A stretch of 64,000 nucleotides of DNA from an uncultured Fidelibacterota bacterium (GCA_902624275.1 CACNWW010000005.1:1-64000), one strand, 5' to 3'. Shown: positions 1 to 8,661, counted from the first letter of the stretch. Notes: generated by a model not told the origin, from the sequence alone. Numbers and translations: made by a program.

Positions 1-740
1 ATAAGATTAAGCTCGAAGAAACAGATGAAAAATATTCTGAAATATCTCAAGAATTATTGGACAAAATTTCACAACTTGAAGATGAATTAAGGTTGATTGA
101 AGAAAAAGATTCAGAATTAAGAACTTATGCTACTTTAGCTCCATTAAGTGATGATGTTAAAGCTCAAGGCGTTGGTGGTTCATCTGATGAAAAGGGATTA
201 TTCATTGATGTTGATGATGATAACGCTATGGTGTTGCTTAAAGATAGAGTGGATTCATTAGCTTTTGCTATAAATATTCAAAAAGATAGTTATAATACCA
301 TTTTCAATAAAATAAAATCGAATGAAACTATGTATAGACACATTCCTTCAATTTCTCCTGTAAAAGGTTATATCGGTTCAAAATATGGATACAGAACAGA
401 TCCAATTGATGGAAAAAGAAGAATGCATTCAGGTCTTGATTTTCCGGTTAATCTAAATACAGATGTTGTAGCAACCGGCGATGGAGTAGTCATAAAAGCT
501 CAGTATGATTCAGGATGGGGAAGATATATCAAAATCGATCATGGTTACGGATATGAAACTGTTTATGCTCATCTTTGGAAAATTAATGTCAAAAAGGGTC
601 AAAAAGTTAAACGTGGAGATAAAATTGGGAAATCTGGAAATAGCGGAAGAGCTGCTGGATTCCATTTACACTATGAAGTTCACAAGAATAATAAAACAGT
701 AGATCCACTTAATTATTTTTTTACAGGCTATATTGATTAA
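1..740 (+). CDS. M23 family peptidoglycan endopeptidase (C-terminal part)
   Basis: The gene is cut by the left edge. The frame is open from base 3, and a TTG at 57 is not needed as a start because coiled-coil-like coding sequence runs upstream of it. The C-terminal half is a lysostaphin-type LytM domain: HSGLDFP supplies the first zinc ligands (HxxxD), and HLHYEVH near the end supplies the catalytic HxH. Such enzymes cut peptide cross-links in periplasmic peptidoglycan. The Glu/Lys-rich N-terminal part looks like a coiled coil that would hold the enzyme at the inner membrane. Its stop codon overlaps the miaB start (TAATG). The family call is firm; the exact cellular role is unknown. Confidence 0.88.
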   Translation, partial: KIKLEETDEKYSEISQELLDKISQLEDELRLIEEKDSELRTYATLAPLSDDVKAQGVGGSSDEKGLFIDVDDDNAMVLLKDRVDSLAFAINIQKDSYNTIFNKIKSNETMYRHIPSISPVKGYIGSKYGYRTDPIDGKRRMHSGLDFPVNLNTDVVATGDGVVIKAQYDSGWGRYIKIDHGYGYETVYAHLWKINVKKGQKVKRGDKIGKSGNSGRAAGFHLHYEVHKNNKTVDPLNYFFTGYID

Positions 741-2065
741 TGAACTCCTCAATAATTAAGAAATTTGCCCTAGAAACCTATGGCTGTCAAATGAATGTAG
801 CAGATTCAGAACTTGTAGAAGGTATTTTGACAAATCTTGGTCTCGAAAAGACTGTTGATTATGATGAAGCAGATGCAATTTTTTTAAATACATGCGCAAT
901 TAGAGAGAATGCTGAAACTAAAGTTCACTCTAAGCTTGGCAATCTTCATAAAATAAAACTTAATAAGCCTCACTTGATAATTGGAGTGTTAGGCTGCATG
1001 GCGCAAAACTTAAAAGATGATCTTCTAAAAAATAAACCTTATGTAGACATTATTCTTGGCCCTGATTCTTATAGAAAAATTCCTGATTTAATTAATAGAC
1101 ATATCAAAGATAATAAGAGTATTGTTGATACAAAGCTTTCAAGATATGAGGTATATGAAAATCTTTTTCCTAGTAGAGGCGATACATTTAATGCCTGGGT
1201 TTCGATTATGCGAGGATGCAATAAATTTTGTTCATTTTGCATAGTTCCTTTTACTAGAGGAAGAGAGCGAAGTAGAAGTGTAGAAAGTGTTGTTGAGGAG
1301 GTCAAAAAGGCTGTTGATCAAGGCTTTGTTGAAATTACTCTTCTTGGTCAAAATGTTAATTCTTACAATTTTGAAGGTAAATCTTTTTCAGATTTACTAT
1401 TAGCTGTATCAGATATAAATGACGTGAAAAGAATTAGGTATACATCACCGCACCCTCAGGACATAAATGTAGAATTGCTTGAAGTGATGGCGTCAAGAAA
1501 AAATATTTGTAATTATGTTCATTTTCCAATGCAATCTGGATCAAATGAAGTGCTTAAGAGAATGAATCGAACTTATACTAGAGAGCATTTTTATGATATG
1601 GCAGTGAAGATTAGAGAAATCATGCCAAATTGTGGTCTATCGACAGACATTATTGTTGGTTTTCCAGGAGAAACAGATGAGCAGTTCAGACAAACTTTAG
1701 ATTTAATGGAAGCAATAAAATTTAATTCTGCATTTACATTTAAGTACTCACCAAGACCATATACAAAAGCTGAACAATTTTCAGATCATATATCAGAAGA
1801 TATTAAAAAAGCTCGACTTGATGAGATGTTAATTCTCCAAAGGAAACATACATTAGAACTCAATCAAAATATGGTTGGAACTTTTCAACAAGTTTTAGTT
1901 GAAAAAGAAAGTAAAAAGTCTAATTTGCATTGGGCCGGTAGAACTGATTCCAATGAATGGGTGATAATTGAGAAAAATAATAGTAATATTAAAGATATTG
2001 TACCAGTTGAAATATCTGATGCAACTGGTGTAATATTGCATGGTAAAGAGATTACAGGAGCATAA
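740..2065 (+). CDS. miaB: tRNA-2-methylthio-N6-dimethylallyladenosine synthase
   Basis: A 441-residue methylthiotransferase that adds the ms2 group to i6A37 of tRNAs. The N-terminal UPF0004 domain has three cluster cysteines at about C16, C52 and C86. The radical-SAM motif CNKFCSFC gives C160, C164 and C167. A C-terminal TRAM-like region follows, with conserved substrate-binding stretches such as QSGSNEVLKRMNR. Length and motif spacing match MiaB rather than MtaB or RimO; the CAIRENAE stretch is typical of MiaB. ATG at 740 shares a base with the previous stop, and the lapA-like gene follows in the same overlapping manner, suggesting one transcript. Confidence 0.96.
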   Translation: MNSSIIKKFALETYGCQMNVADSELVEGILTNLGLEKTVDYDEADAIFLNTCAIRENAETKVHSKLGNLHKIKLNKPHLIIGVLGCMAQNLKDDLLKNKPYVDIILGPDSYRKIPDLINRHIKDNKSIVDTKLSRYEVYENLFPSRGDTFNAWVSIMRGCNKFCSFCIVPFTRGRERSRSVESVVEEVKKAVDQGFVEITLLGQNVNSYNFEGKSFSDLLLAVSDINDVKRIRYTSPHPQDINVELLEVMASRKNICNYVHFPMQSGSNEVLKRMNRTYTREHFYDMAVKIREIMPNCGLSTDIIVGFPGETDEQFRQTLDLMEAIKFNSAFTFKYSPRPYTKAEQFSDHISEDIKKARLDEMLILQRKHTLELNQNMVGTFQQVLVEKESKKSNLHWAGRTDSNEWVIIEKNNSNIKDIVPVEISDATGVILHGKEITGA

Positions 2066-2379
2066 TGTTTAGAGTTATTAGGGTTTTATTATTATTAGCT
2101 ATATTGGCTGGAACTTTTTTGTTGTTTGATAAGAACAGTGAAAGTATAACCATTTATTTTTTTAGAGATAACGGTTATGACATTCCAGGATATCTTGCTT
2201 TTATTGGCTTTATTATGATTGGTGTAATTATTGGTTACATAATTTCTCTAAAATCTGTCTTTTCTTATAGATCTGAAATTTCAAAGTTAGTTAAATCAAA
2301 TAAAGAGATTTCAGAAGAGCTTGATAGTTTAAGAAATGTAGCTGTAGGCGAAGAATTTAGTTTTTCCGACGAGGAGTAA
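2065..2379 (+). CDS. LapA-domain small inner-membrane protein
   Basis: A 104-residue protein with a short N-terminal hydrophobic segment (about 5-23), a periplasmic loop containing ITIYFF, a second membrane segment (about 42-62) and a cytoplasmic coiled-coil-like tail rich in Glu and Ser. This is the LapA (DUF1049) layout. In Enterobacteria LapA acts with the TPR protein LapB to control LpxC and LPS synthesis. The next gene encodes a LapB-like TPR protein, which supports the assignment. Start and preceding stop overlap (TAATG). LapA-type proteins diverge quickly, so the identification rests on topology plus neighbourhood. Confidence 0.72.
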   Translation: MFRVIRVLLLLAILAGTFLLFDKNSESITIYFFRDNGYDIPGYLAFIGFIMIGVIIGYIISLKSVFSYRSEISKLVKSNKEISEELDSLRNVAVGEEFSFSDEE

Positions 2380-2383
2380 TTCT

Positions 2384-3433
2384 TTGGAATTTTCTGCTTT
2401 AAGCAATTTGCAAATATTCATAATCATTTTTGTTGTATTATCTCTAATAATTGTTTTGTTAGTTAGTAATCGGTCTAAAAATAAACCTACTGATGCTGAA
2501 GCCTTTAATAATGCGCTTAAAGCTCTAGTTGATGGAGATAAGGATAAGGCTTATCATTTATTAAGAAATATTATTTCAAAGGATTCTAGTAACATTGATG
2601 CGTTCTTATTATTAGGAGATATTGTTAGAGAAAAAGATGTTAATCAAGCAATCAAAATTCATCAAACTGTAATTTTAAGACCTAAGATTACACAATCAAA
2701 AAAGATCGAAGGACACATTGCCCTTTCAAAAGACTTTATAAAAAGTGGTAACATCTCCAAAGCAGCAGATGAATTAAATAACATATTGAATATGGATCCA
2801 TCAAATAAATGGGCTTTATTAAGTCTTAAAGATATTGCTACTGAAAATAAAAACTGGAAAGAAGCACTTATGCATGAAAAAAAATTAATGAAAGTAGATA
2901 TCCATCATAAAAAAAATGATGAATCTATGTTGAATTATTATATAGCTATGGATTATAAGTCAAAAGATAAAATAAAGAATTATGTATATTATCTCGAAAA
3001 GAGCGCGGCTGTTGAAAATATCTATCCTGAAACAGCCTTAGAACTTGCTAATCATAATACAGATAACGCAGATTTAGCAATTTCATTTTATAAGCTGTAT
3101 GCAAAGCATAAACCATCACAAAGAACTATGGCCTATAATAAAATAGAAAATATTTTATTTGATAATCAACAATATGATGAAGTCGAAGGTCTGTATAGAG
3201 AATTGTTAGAAAATAGTTTTGACGGTTTTGCTTTAAATAGATTAGTAGATATTCTTTTAGAAAAAAATGAAGTTGCCGATGCTAGTGATTTGGTAGATAG
3301 ATTTATGAAAAGTAATCATTCATGTCATTCGATTAGATTAAACAAATTAAAATTAGATTCTGAAAGTTTTGAATTAAGAAAATCTATTTCTTCATTATGT
3401 AACGAAATGATTAAAGATGAAATTATTAAATAA
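2384..3433 (+). CDS. LapB/YciM-like membrane-anchored TPR protein lacking the rubredoxin domain
   Basis: A 349-residue protein with one N-terminal membrane segment (about 9-26) followed by TPR repeats. The stretch AFLLLGDIVREKDVNQAIKI, then HQT, closely follows the LapB pattern in which the repeat runs into AIRIHQT. TTG at 2384 is chosen because GAGGAG at 2371-2376 sits at proper distance and no nearby ATG would keep the anchor. In E. coli LapB recruits FtsH to degrade LpxC. This protein ends without the paired CxxC knuckles of LapB's C-terminal rubredoxin-like domain, so it could be a LapB variant or a generic TPR scaffold. It overlaps the next gene by 17 bases. Confidence 0.7.
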   Translation: MEFSALSNLQIFIIIFVVLSLIIVLLVSNRSKNKPTDAEAFNNALKALVDGDKDKAYHLLRNIISKDSSNIDAFLLLGDIVREKDVNQAIKIHQTVILRPKITQSKKIEGHIALSKDFIKSGNISKAADELNNILNMDPSNKWALLSLKDIATENKNWKEALMHEKKLMKVDIHHKKNDESMLNYYIAMDYKSKDKIKNYVYYLEKSAAVENIYPETALELANHNTDNADLAISFYKLYAKHKPSQRTMAYNKIENILFDNQQYDEVEGLYRELLENSFDGFALNRLVDILLEKNEVADASDLVDRFMKSNHSCHSIRLNKLKLDSESFELRKSISSLCNEMIKDEIIK

Positions 3434-4052
3434 CTTTTTTTTGTTTATAGCTTTATCAAGTTGCATATTTGCTCAAAGCAAAAATCTGGCTTTAGATTAT
3501 GAAAGAGCCACTAAACTAACTAATGCAAATGAGGCATTGGAAATTTATCAAGGTATCATTAACACTAATGAAGATTCAGATTATGTATGGCTTTCAAAGC
3601 TTAAAAAAGCTGAAATGTTCTATGCAAAGGGTTCTTATATCACATCATCAAATCTTTTAAAAGAATATAATTTAAATGCACCGGCTCATCTTCAAAATCA
3701 GTCGAGTAAAGATCTTTTATATAAATCTTTAGATGCAGCAGGAGAGTCTGATTCATTAAAAGTTTATCAAAAATTATTATCAATTAATAAAATCAAAAAA
3801 AATAAATCAAAAAAATCTACCAATAAAGTATGGTTCATTCAATTTGGTGCATTTTCTTCAATTGATAATGCAAAAATTTTGAAAAATTCACTAATTAAAA
3901 AAGAAATTAATATTGTCCGAATTGACCAAGTTTTTAAAAATGGTAAAATGATATATTATGTAAGAAGCAATCATTACAATTCTTATGATAAAGCTCTCAA
4001 TCAAAGCAAGAAACTGAAGAATAAGACTAAATTTACTATCAGTGGTTTTTAG
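3417..4052 (+). CDS. Exported SPOR-domain protein
   Basis: A 211-residue protein with a cleavable-looking signal peptide (MKLLNNFFLFIALSSCIFAQ), a helical middle part (about 25-120) and a C-terminal SPOR domain (about 137-209) beginning VWFIQFGAFSS and containing the typical YYVRSNHYNSYDKA. SPOR domains bind glycan strands stripped of stem peptides, usually at division septa. The cysteine in the signal is followed by IFAQ, so signal peptidase I cleavage is more likely than lipidation. Its stop codon directly abuts the stop codon of the convergent OPT gene with no spacer. The specific partner is unknown. Confidence 0.82.
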   Translation: MKLLNNFFLFIALSSCIFAQSKNLALDYERATKLTNANEALEIYQGIINTNEDSDYVWLSKLKKAEMFYAKGSYITSSNLLKEYNLNAPAHLQNQSSKDLLYKSLDAAGESDSLKVYQKLLSINKIKKNKSKKSTNKVWFIQFGAFSSIDNAKILKNSLIKKEINIVRIDQVFKNGKMIYYVRSNHYNSYDKALNQSKKLKNKTKFTISGF

Positions 4053-5894
4053 CTATTTTTTAGCTATTAAAAATAACCTATGAAGAATAATTGCTATAAT
4101 AACAATTCCAACTAAATCATTAAAAGGAGATGGTAAAGAAAGGTTTGGCCAGTAGTTTTTATCAAAGAAAAGTGGAACTGCAATAAAAATAGCCATCAAT
4201 GCCTCGCCAGTAATTAATCCAGATGCTATTAATAGTCCATTGTTTTTACCTAATTCAGATGCAGTTTTATTTGCAAAATGGTTTAACATTCCTCCAATGA
4301 ATATTGGAAGAGTTAATTCAATAGGAAGATAGATTCCTATTGCCACTGCTAGAATTGGTACTCTGAAATCTGCTTTCCTGTATGCTTGATATTGATCAAT
4401 CAAGATAATTATTATACCTAAAATTGCTCCAGCATAAATCATTCCCCATTCCAAATTACCTGCAAATACACCATTTGCTACATTAGTCATCAAAACTGCT
4501 TGAGGAGCTGGTAAGTCTGAACTACCAATACCGTATGCTTCATGAAGAAGTGTTAAAACTATTCCAAGTGTTAAAGCTGCACTAACAACACCCACCAGTT
4601 GCATTAATTGTTGTTTCCAGGGTGTTGCTCCAACAATATTGCCTGTCTTTAAGTCTTGAAGATTGTCGCCTCCAATAGCAGCAGCACAACACACTACAGC
4701 TCCAATCAATATTGCAGCAGCAGCTCCTTTTGAAGATTCTACGTCAAAAAAACTTATGATTAAAAGCGAACTAAATAAAATGGTTGCAATTGTTACTCCA
4801 GAAATAGGATTATTAGAAGATCCAACTACTCCAGCCATATAGGCTGCAACAGCGGAAAATAAAAAGCCAAAAATAAGCATAACAAATGACAATATAAAAG
4901 CTGATGTCCATGAACCAATAATTCCAAAGTAAGTAAGAGAAATTGGAATTAACATAGCTATAATAGCTAAGAAAACATAGTTGATTGGTAAATCTCTTTC
5001 TTCCAAAGAGATATTATCTGAATTTTCATTTAGTGTTTTCAAGCTTAGTTGAATACTTTCAATTAATGGTTTAGCAAGTTGAATAACAGACCAAATTCCG
5101 CCAACAACCATTGCACCAACTCCAAGATAACGTATTTTTGCATTCCAAATTATGTTGGCACTTTGAAAATAATTATCTCCTTCAAATCCATATAGATAAG
5201 AATAGATGGGTATAGCAATAGCCCATGATATTAAACCTCCCGTGAAGGCAAGAATACCAATATTTCTTCCAACTATATAGCCAACGCTAAATAAAGAAGG
5301 TGAAAGGCTTGCTCCCATTCCAAATATTGCTCCTTTAATAGCAAAAGCGCCACCTAATGCACTCGACCAAACACTAAATGCCAGCTCTCCGAGCTTTACA
5401 AACCCTCCAACAATAGCTGATATACCAATAATTTTTAAACTTTTTTGAGATTTTTTTGAATCGGTTTCATGTCCAGTTTTTAGCACCGCTGCAGTTGCTA
5501 CACCTTCAGGAAAGCGAAGTTGTGCTTTTAATATTAATGCTCTTCTTAGAGGGACTGTAAAAAGTGCTCCAAGAATTCCTCCAACCATAGCAATTTTTGT
5601 TACTTCCCAATAACTAATAGTATCCCAATATCCTACAAGTAAAAGGGCAGGTAAAGTAAAAATAACCCCAGCAGCTAAAGATTCTCCAGCAGATGCTGCG
5701 GTTTGAACAATATTATTTTCTAAAATATTTGAATTTTGAAAAAGTCTAAGAATTCCCATTGACATTATAGCTGCAGGAATTGATGCTGAAATAGTCATTC
5801 CCGCATATAAACCCAAATAAGTCATGGCGGAAGATAAAATTATTGACAAGAAAATACTTAAAAAAAACGCTTTGAGAGTTATTTCATTTTTCAT
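4053..5894 (-). CDS. OPT-family transporter
   Basis: A 613-residue polytopic membrane protein with around 14 hydrophobic segments. Hallmark stretches of the prokaryotic OPT family are present: ENNIVQTAASAGESLAAG near residue 60, LRFPEGVATAAVLKTG near 127 and GSSNNPISGVTIATIL in the middle. OPT members carry oligopeptides or metal-chelate complexes (the yellow-stripe subgroup), driven by proton symport. Substrate cannot be read from sequence. The gene is divergent from a His-rich exported protein and a His/Asp-rich TonB receptor, which makes a metal complex one possible substrate; that is inference. Only 31 bases separate the divergent start codons, and no clear Shine-Dalgarno precedes this ATG. 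Confidence 0.9.
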   Translation of the reverse strand: MKNEITLKAFFLSIFLSIILSSAMTYLGLYAGMTISASIPAAIMSMGILRLFQNSNILENNIVQTAASAGESLAAGVIFTLPALLLVGYWDTISYWEVTKIAMVGGILGALFTVPLRRALILKAQLRFPEGVATAAVLKTGHETDSKKSQKSLKIIGISAIVGGFVKLGELAFSVWSSALGGAFAIKGAIFGMGASLSPSLFSVGYIVGRNIGILAFTGGLISWAIAIPIYSYLYGFEGDNYFQSANIIWNAKIRYLGVGAMVVGGIWSVIQLAKPLIESIQLSLKTLNENSDNISLEERDLPINYVFLAIIAMLIPISLTYFGIIGSWTSAFILSFVMLIFGFLFSAVAAYMAGVVGSSNNPISGVTIATILFSSLLIISFFDVESSKGAAAAILIGAVVCCAAAIGGDNLQDLKTGNIVGATPWKQQLMQLVGVVSAALTLGIVLTLLHEAYGIGSSDLPAPQAVLMTNVANGVFAGNLEWGMIYAGAILGIIIILIDQYQAYRKADFRVPILAVAIGIYLPIELTLPIFIGGMLNHFANKTASELGKNNGLLIASGLITGEALMAIFIAVPLFFDKNYWPNLSLPSPFNDLVGIVIIAIILHRLFLIAKK

Positions 5895-5950
5895 AATCTT
5901 AACTTAATAAATATTTAAAGTAAAAATGAATAAAACTATAATGTCAATAA
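5895..5950 (-). promoter_or_regulatory. Possible promoter for the OPT gene inside the divergent spacer
   Basis: On the minus strand an exact TTGACA lies at 5947-5942. Seventeen bases downstream is TTTACT, a poor -10 match. The -35 would fall within the first codons of the small divergent His-rich gene. Weak evidence: only the -35 hexamer is convincing, and a lineage-specific promoter type cannot be excluded. Confidence 0.25.
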
Positions 5951-6210
5951 CGCTACTTTCTTTTACCTACCTTTGTTTGAATGTACATATGCACGAACAT
6001 GAGCATTTTGAAAATGCAGATCATGTTTCTGATTATAACACGGTTGAGGAAAATTGTGATTTTTGTCAGTTTAATAGTGAAAATTCTTTTGTAGAAATAT
6101 CGACTATTTCTGCAAAAATAAACTTTAAAAAAATTATTTTTAAACAATATGTATCCTATTATATATCGTTTAATATATTTTCCTTCTTAAACAAATCCCC
6201 ACCACAATAG
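5926..6210 (+). CDS. Small exported His/Cys-rich protein, possible metal-binding
   Basis: A 94-residue protein. Residues 1-20 form a signal-like hydrophobic segment (MNKTIMSITLLSFTYLCLNV). Immediately after comes HMHEHEHFENADH, then CDFCQF (a CxxC pair), and a hydrophobic C-terminal segment. Similar small His/Cys proteins are often found next to TonB receptors for metals, but I do not recognise a named family. Alternation of His and acidic residues plus a CxxC suggests binding of Zn, Ni or Cu in the periplasm; this is inference. Its neighbours are the divergent OPT permease and the downstream TonB receptor 67 bases away. A second in-frame Met at 5941 is an alternative start. Confidence 0.65.
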   Translation: MNKTIMSITLLSFTYLCLNVHMHEHEHFENADHVSDYNTVEENCDFCQFNSENSFVEISTISAKINFKKIIFKQYVSYYISFNIFSFLNKSPPQ

Positions 6211-6225
6211 TCTCATCTTTACAAG

Positions 6226-6248
6226 CTGATATTAATTTTTGATATCAG
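6226..6248. repeat. Inverted repeat in the leader of the TonB receptor gene
   Basis: Perfect 7-base arms CTGATAT (6226-6232) and ATATCAG (6242-6248) flank a 9-base AT-rich loop, 30 bases before the receptor ATG. It could be an operator for a metal regulator or a weak transcript hairpin. There is no strong T-run after it, so it is not a good intrinsic terminator. Confidence 0.4.
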
Positions 6249-6277
6249 AGTTTTAACAAATCATTTTAGGAGAAAAA

Positions 6278-8617
6278 ATGAAAAACTATTTTAGTTTAAT
6301 AATATTAATTAGTGCATTATTTGCACAAAACGTTGTCACCGAATCAGATTCACTGAATCCAATCGAACTTAAAAGTGTTGAAGTTTTCTCATCTCTAAGA
6401 CAGGTAAATGAGGGAGATTTAGCTGCTTCTGCTATTATTTTTAATGATGAATTAAAGATTATGGAAGGTCAACACTTTAGCGACTTACTTCATAGAGTCC
6501 CTAATTTGAATTATGCTGGTGGTTCATCAAGACCAAGATATTTTCAAATTAGAGGTGAGGGTTCAGTTAGTAGGTATGCAGATCAAGGTCCACCAAGTCC
6601 ATATGTTGGAATAGTGCTTGATGGAATGGATCTTTCTGAATTAGGAATGATCACACCATTATTTGATATGCAACAGGTCGAAGTTTTAATGGGTGTTCAA
6701 ACAAGTTTATTTGGCGCTTCAGCGTCATCTGGTTTGATTAACTTTAAAACAAATGATCCAACTGATGAAGAAGGTGGATATTTTATGACTCAATTTGGAT
6801 CATATAATACCTTCACTTCTGGTTTAGTATACAACTTACCATTTGAAAACGGATGGAAATTACGATTAGTAGGTCATTCAAATGTTTCGGATGGTTTTAA
6901 AGAAAATGTTGCATTAGGCAATTACGCATCTGCTGATAAAAATGAAACATCAATTAGAGCTAAATTGCTAAAAGAAGGCGACTTAATTACACAAAAATAT
7001 ACCATAATCTCTTCAGATTTTGATAATGGATATGATAATTGGGCGCCAGATAATAACACTGAAAACATTACATATTCTGATAACCCTGGGAAAGATAGTC
7101 AAAAGTCACAGATTTTCATTGCTGATTATAGATACGATTTAGGAGAAAATATGCTAGACCTAAATCTAGGTATGTCACAAAATGAAACCTTACATAGTTA
7201 CGATTCTGATTGGGGAAATTATGATTTCTGGGTTAATTGGGATGGTGATGATCATCACGATGAACATGGAGATGAGCATGGTGATGACCATGATGATGAT
7301 CACGGAGATGAAGATCATGATGACGATCATGACGAAGATTTTGATTTTAAATCATATGATTTCTTTGATTCATTTTCAAGAGACATTGATACAAGAACTG
7401 TTGATGTAAGAGTTAGATCAAATATCAATGATGGTAGTAAAGTTAATTATGTGTTCGGATTATATAATTCAACCTATGAAGAAACTACAGATGGTGCTGG
7501 ATATGTTTTTGGTGGCTCGGCCACAGGATTATCAACTGGTTATGATATTAACACACAATCAATTTACGGTGAGTTAGCATATGATTTTGGTAATCATTCC
7601 GTTTTGGCTCTTGCTTTTAGACATGAATCAAGAGATATTGATTATTTCGATTTTGATAATTCAGAATCAAACTTTGTATTAAACGGAGATTGGAATACAT
7701 CATATAAAGTTTCATTTGAGATGCATCCAACAAGCAATCTTCACTGGTACATTTATGCCGCTGAAGGTTATCATCCAGCAGGTATTAATCAAAATCCTTA
7801 TTTGGATATGGAAGATAAGACCTACGATGATGAAATCTATACAGATGTAACTACCGGTATTAGATGGAATAAAGGTAACATAAAGCTTCATTCTTCATTG
7901 TTCTATTTAGAGCACGATGGTCACATCTTTGAGACCACAGAGCAGTTAGATCCATCAAATCCTAATGCGTTTGCATTTTTTAAACAAAATGCTGATTCAG
8001 GATATGAGTATGGAACTGAAACACATGGTGAATTCAGTTTCTCAGATAAATTATCTATGGGTCTTTCTCTTGGTTACATGAGTTCTGAAATTCATTTTGG
8101 TGACCATGATGACCATGGACATGGCGGCGACCACCACGATGACCACGGCGATGACCATGGTGATGATCATGATGACCACGGTGATGACCATGATGGTGAT
8201 GACCATGGAGACGATCATGATGACCATGGAGACGATCATGATGACCACGGCGGACATGAAGGACATGCTGATCATGGACAAAAAGCTCATGCTCCAAATT
8301 GGAACTATAGTTTATCTGTAAACTATGATTTCAATGAAGATAGTTCATTAATGGTTGAAATTGCAGGTAAAGATGCCTTTGTCTTTGATTCAATGCATGA
8401 TGAATATGAATCAGAACCATACCATTTATTGAATGCATATTATTCACATACATTCAATAAATTAAAATTAGGAGTTTACGCTAAAAATATTCTTGATGAG
8501 TCATATGCTGATCGAGGATTTATTTTTGGATTAGAACCTCCTCATTTTCATGAAAAACTATATAAATCATTTGGCCCTCCAAGAGAAATTGGAATGTCAT
8601 TAACATATAGTTTCTAA
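6278..8617 (+). CDS. TonB-dependent outer-membrane receptor with two His/Asp-rich insertions
   Basis: A 779-residue receptor: signal peptide (1-17, ending LFAQ), plug domain (about 40-155, with RYFQIRGEGS and SLFGASASSGLINF), and a beta-barrel ending in aromatic LTYSF. Two low-complexity stretches made almost wholly of His, Asp, Gly and Glu lie at about residues 323-356 and 606-668, positions expected for surface loops. Neisserial ZnuD, a zinc receptor, also carries His/Asp-rich loops, so zinc or another divalent metal is the likely ligand; this is inference. AGGAG precedes the ATG. The second His/Asp stretch is encoded by short imperfect DNA repeats (8096-8280), likely variable in length between strains. 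Confidence 0.9.
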   Translation: MKNYFSLIILISALFAQNVVTESDSLNPIELKSVEVFSSLRQVNEGDLAASAIIFNDELKIMEGQHFSDLLHRVPNLNYAGGSSRPRYFQIRGEGSVSRYADQGPPSPYVGIVLDGMDLSELGMITPLFDMQQVEVLMGVQTSLFGASASSGLINFKTNDPTDEEGGYFMTQFGSYNTFTSGLVYNLPFENGWKLRLVGHSNVSDGFKENVALGNYASADKNETSIRAKLLKEGDLITQKYTIISSDFDNGYDNWAPDNNTENITYSDNPGKDSQKSQIFIADYRYDLGENMLDLNLGMSQNETLHSYDSDWGNYDFWVNWDGDDHHDEHGDEHGDDHDDDHGDEDHDDDHDEDFDFKSYDFFDSFSRDIDTRTVDVRVRSNINDGSKVNYVFGLYNSTYEETTDGAGYVFGGSATGLSTGYDINTQSIYGELAYDFGNHSVLALAFRHESRDIDYFDFDNSESNFVLNGDWNTSYKVSFEMHPTSNLHWYIYAAEGYHPAGINQNPYLDMEDKTYDDEIYTDVTTGIRWNKGNIKLHSSLFYLEHDGHIFETTEQLDPSNPNAFAFFKQNADSGYEYGTETHGEFSFSDKLSMGLSLGYMSSEIHFGDHDDHGHGGDHHDDHGDDHGDDHDDHGDDHDGDDHGDDHDDHGDDHDDHGGHEGHADHGQKAHAPNWNYSLSVNYDFNEDSSLMVEIAGKDAFVFDSMHDEYESEPYHLLNAYYSHTFNKLKLGVYAKNILDESYADRGFIFGLEPPHFHEKLYKSFGPPREIGMSLTYSF
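8096..8280 (+). repeat. Short imperfect repeats encoding the His/Asp-rich loop
   Basis: Runs of GATGACCATG, GATGACCACG and GACGATCATG type units encode repeated DDH and GDDH residues. The array stays in frame and lies inside the TonB receptor gene. A shorter related stretch lies at 7247-7335. Confidence 0.8.
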
Positions 8618-8631
8618 TGTCTTATTTTCAT

Positions 8632-8661
8632 AATTTAGCGGGTATTATTGCCCGCTAAATT
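8632..8661 (+). terminator. Perfect 11-bp hairpin directly before polA
   Basis: Arms AATTTAGCGGG (8632-8642) and CCCGCTAAATT (8651-8661) are perfect complements around an 8-base loop, and the polA ATG begins at the next base. The GC-rich core and position after the receptor stop look like an intrinsic terminator, but no T-run follows on the plus strand. It could instead act as a bidirectional barrier, an mRNA 3' end stabiliser or a translational control element for polA. Confidence 0.5.

Noticed and set aside
8051-8321. Open frames on both strands across the His/Asp repeat of the TonB receptor
   Set aside because: They are shadows of a simple-sequence coding repeat; products are Met/Ile/His runs without a ribosome site.
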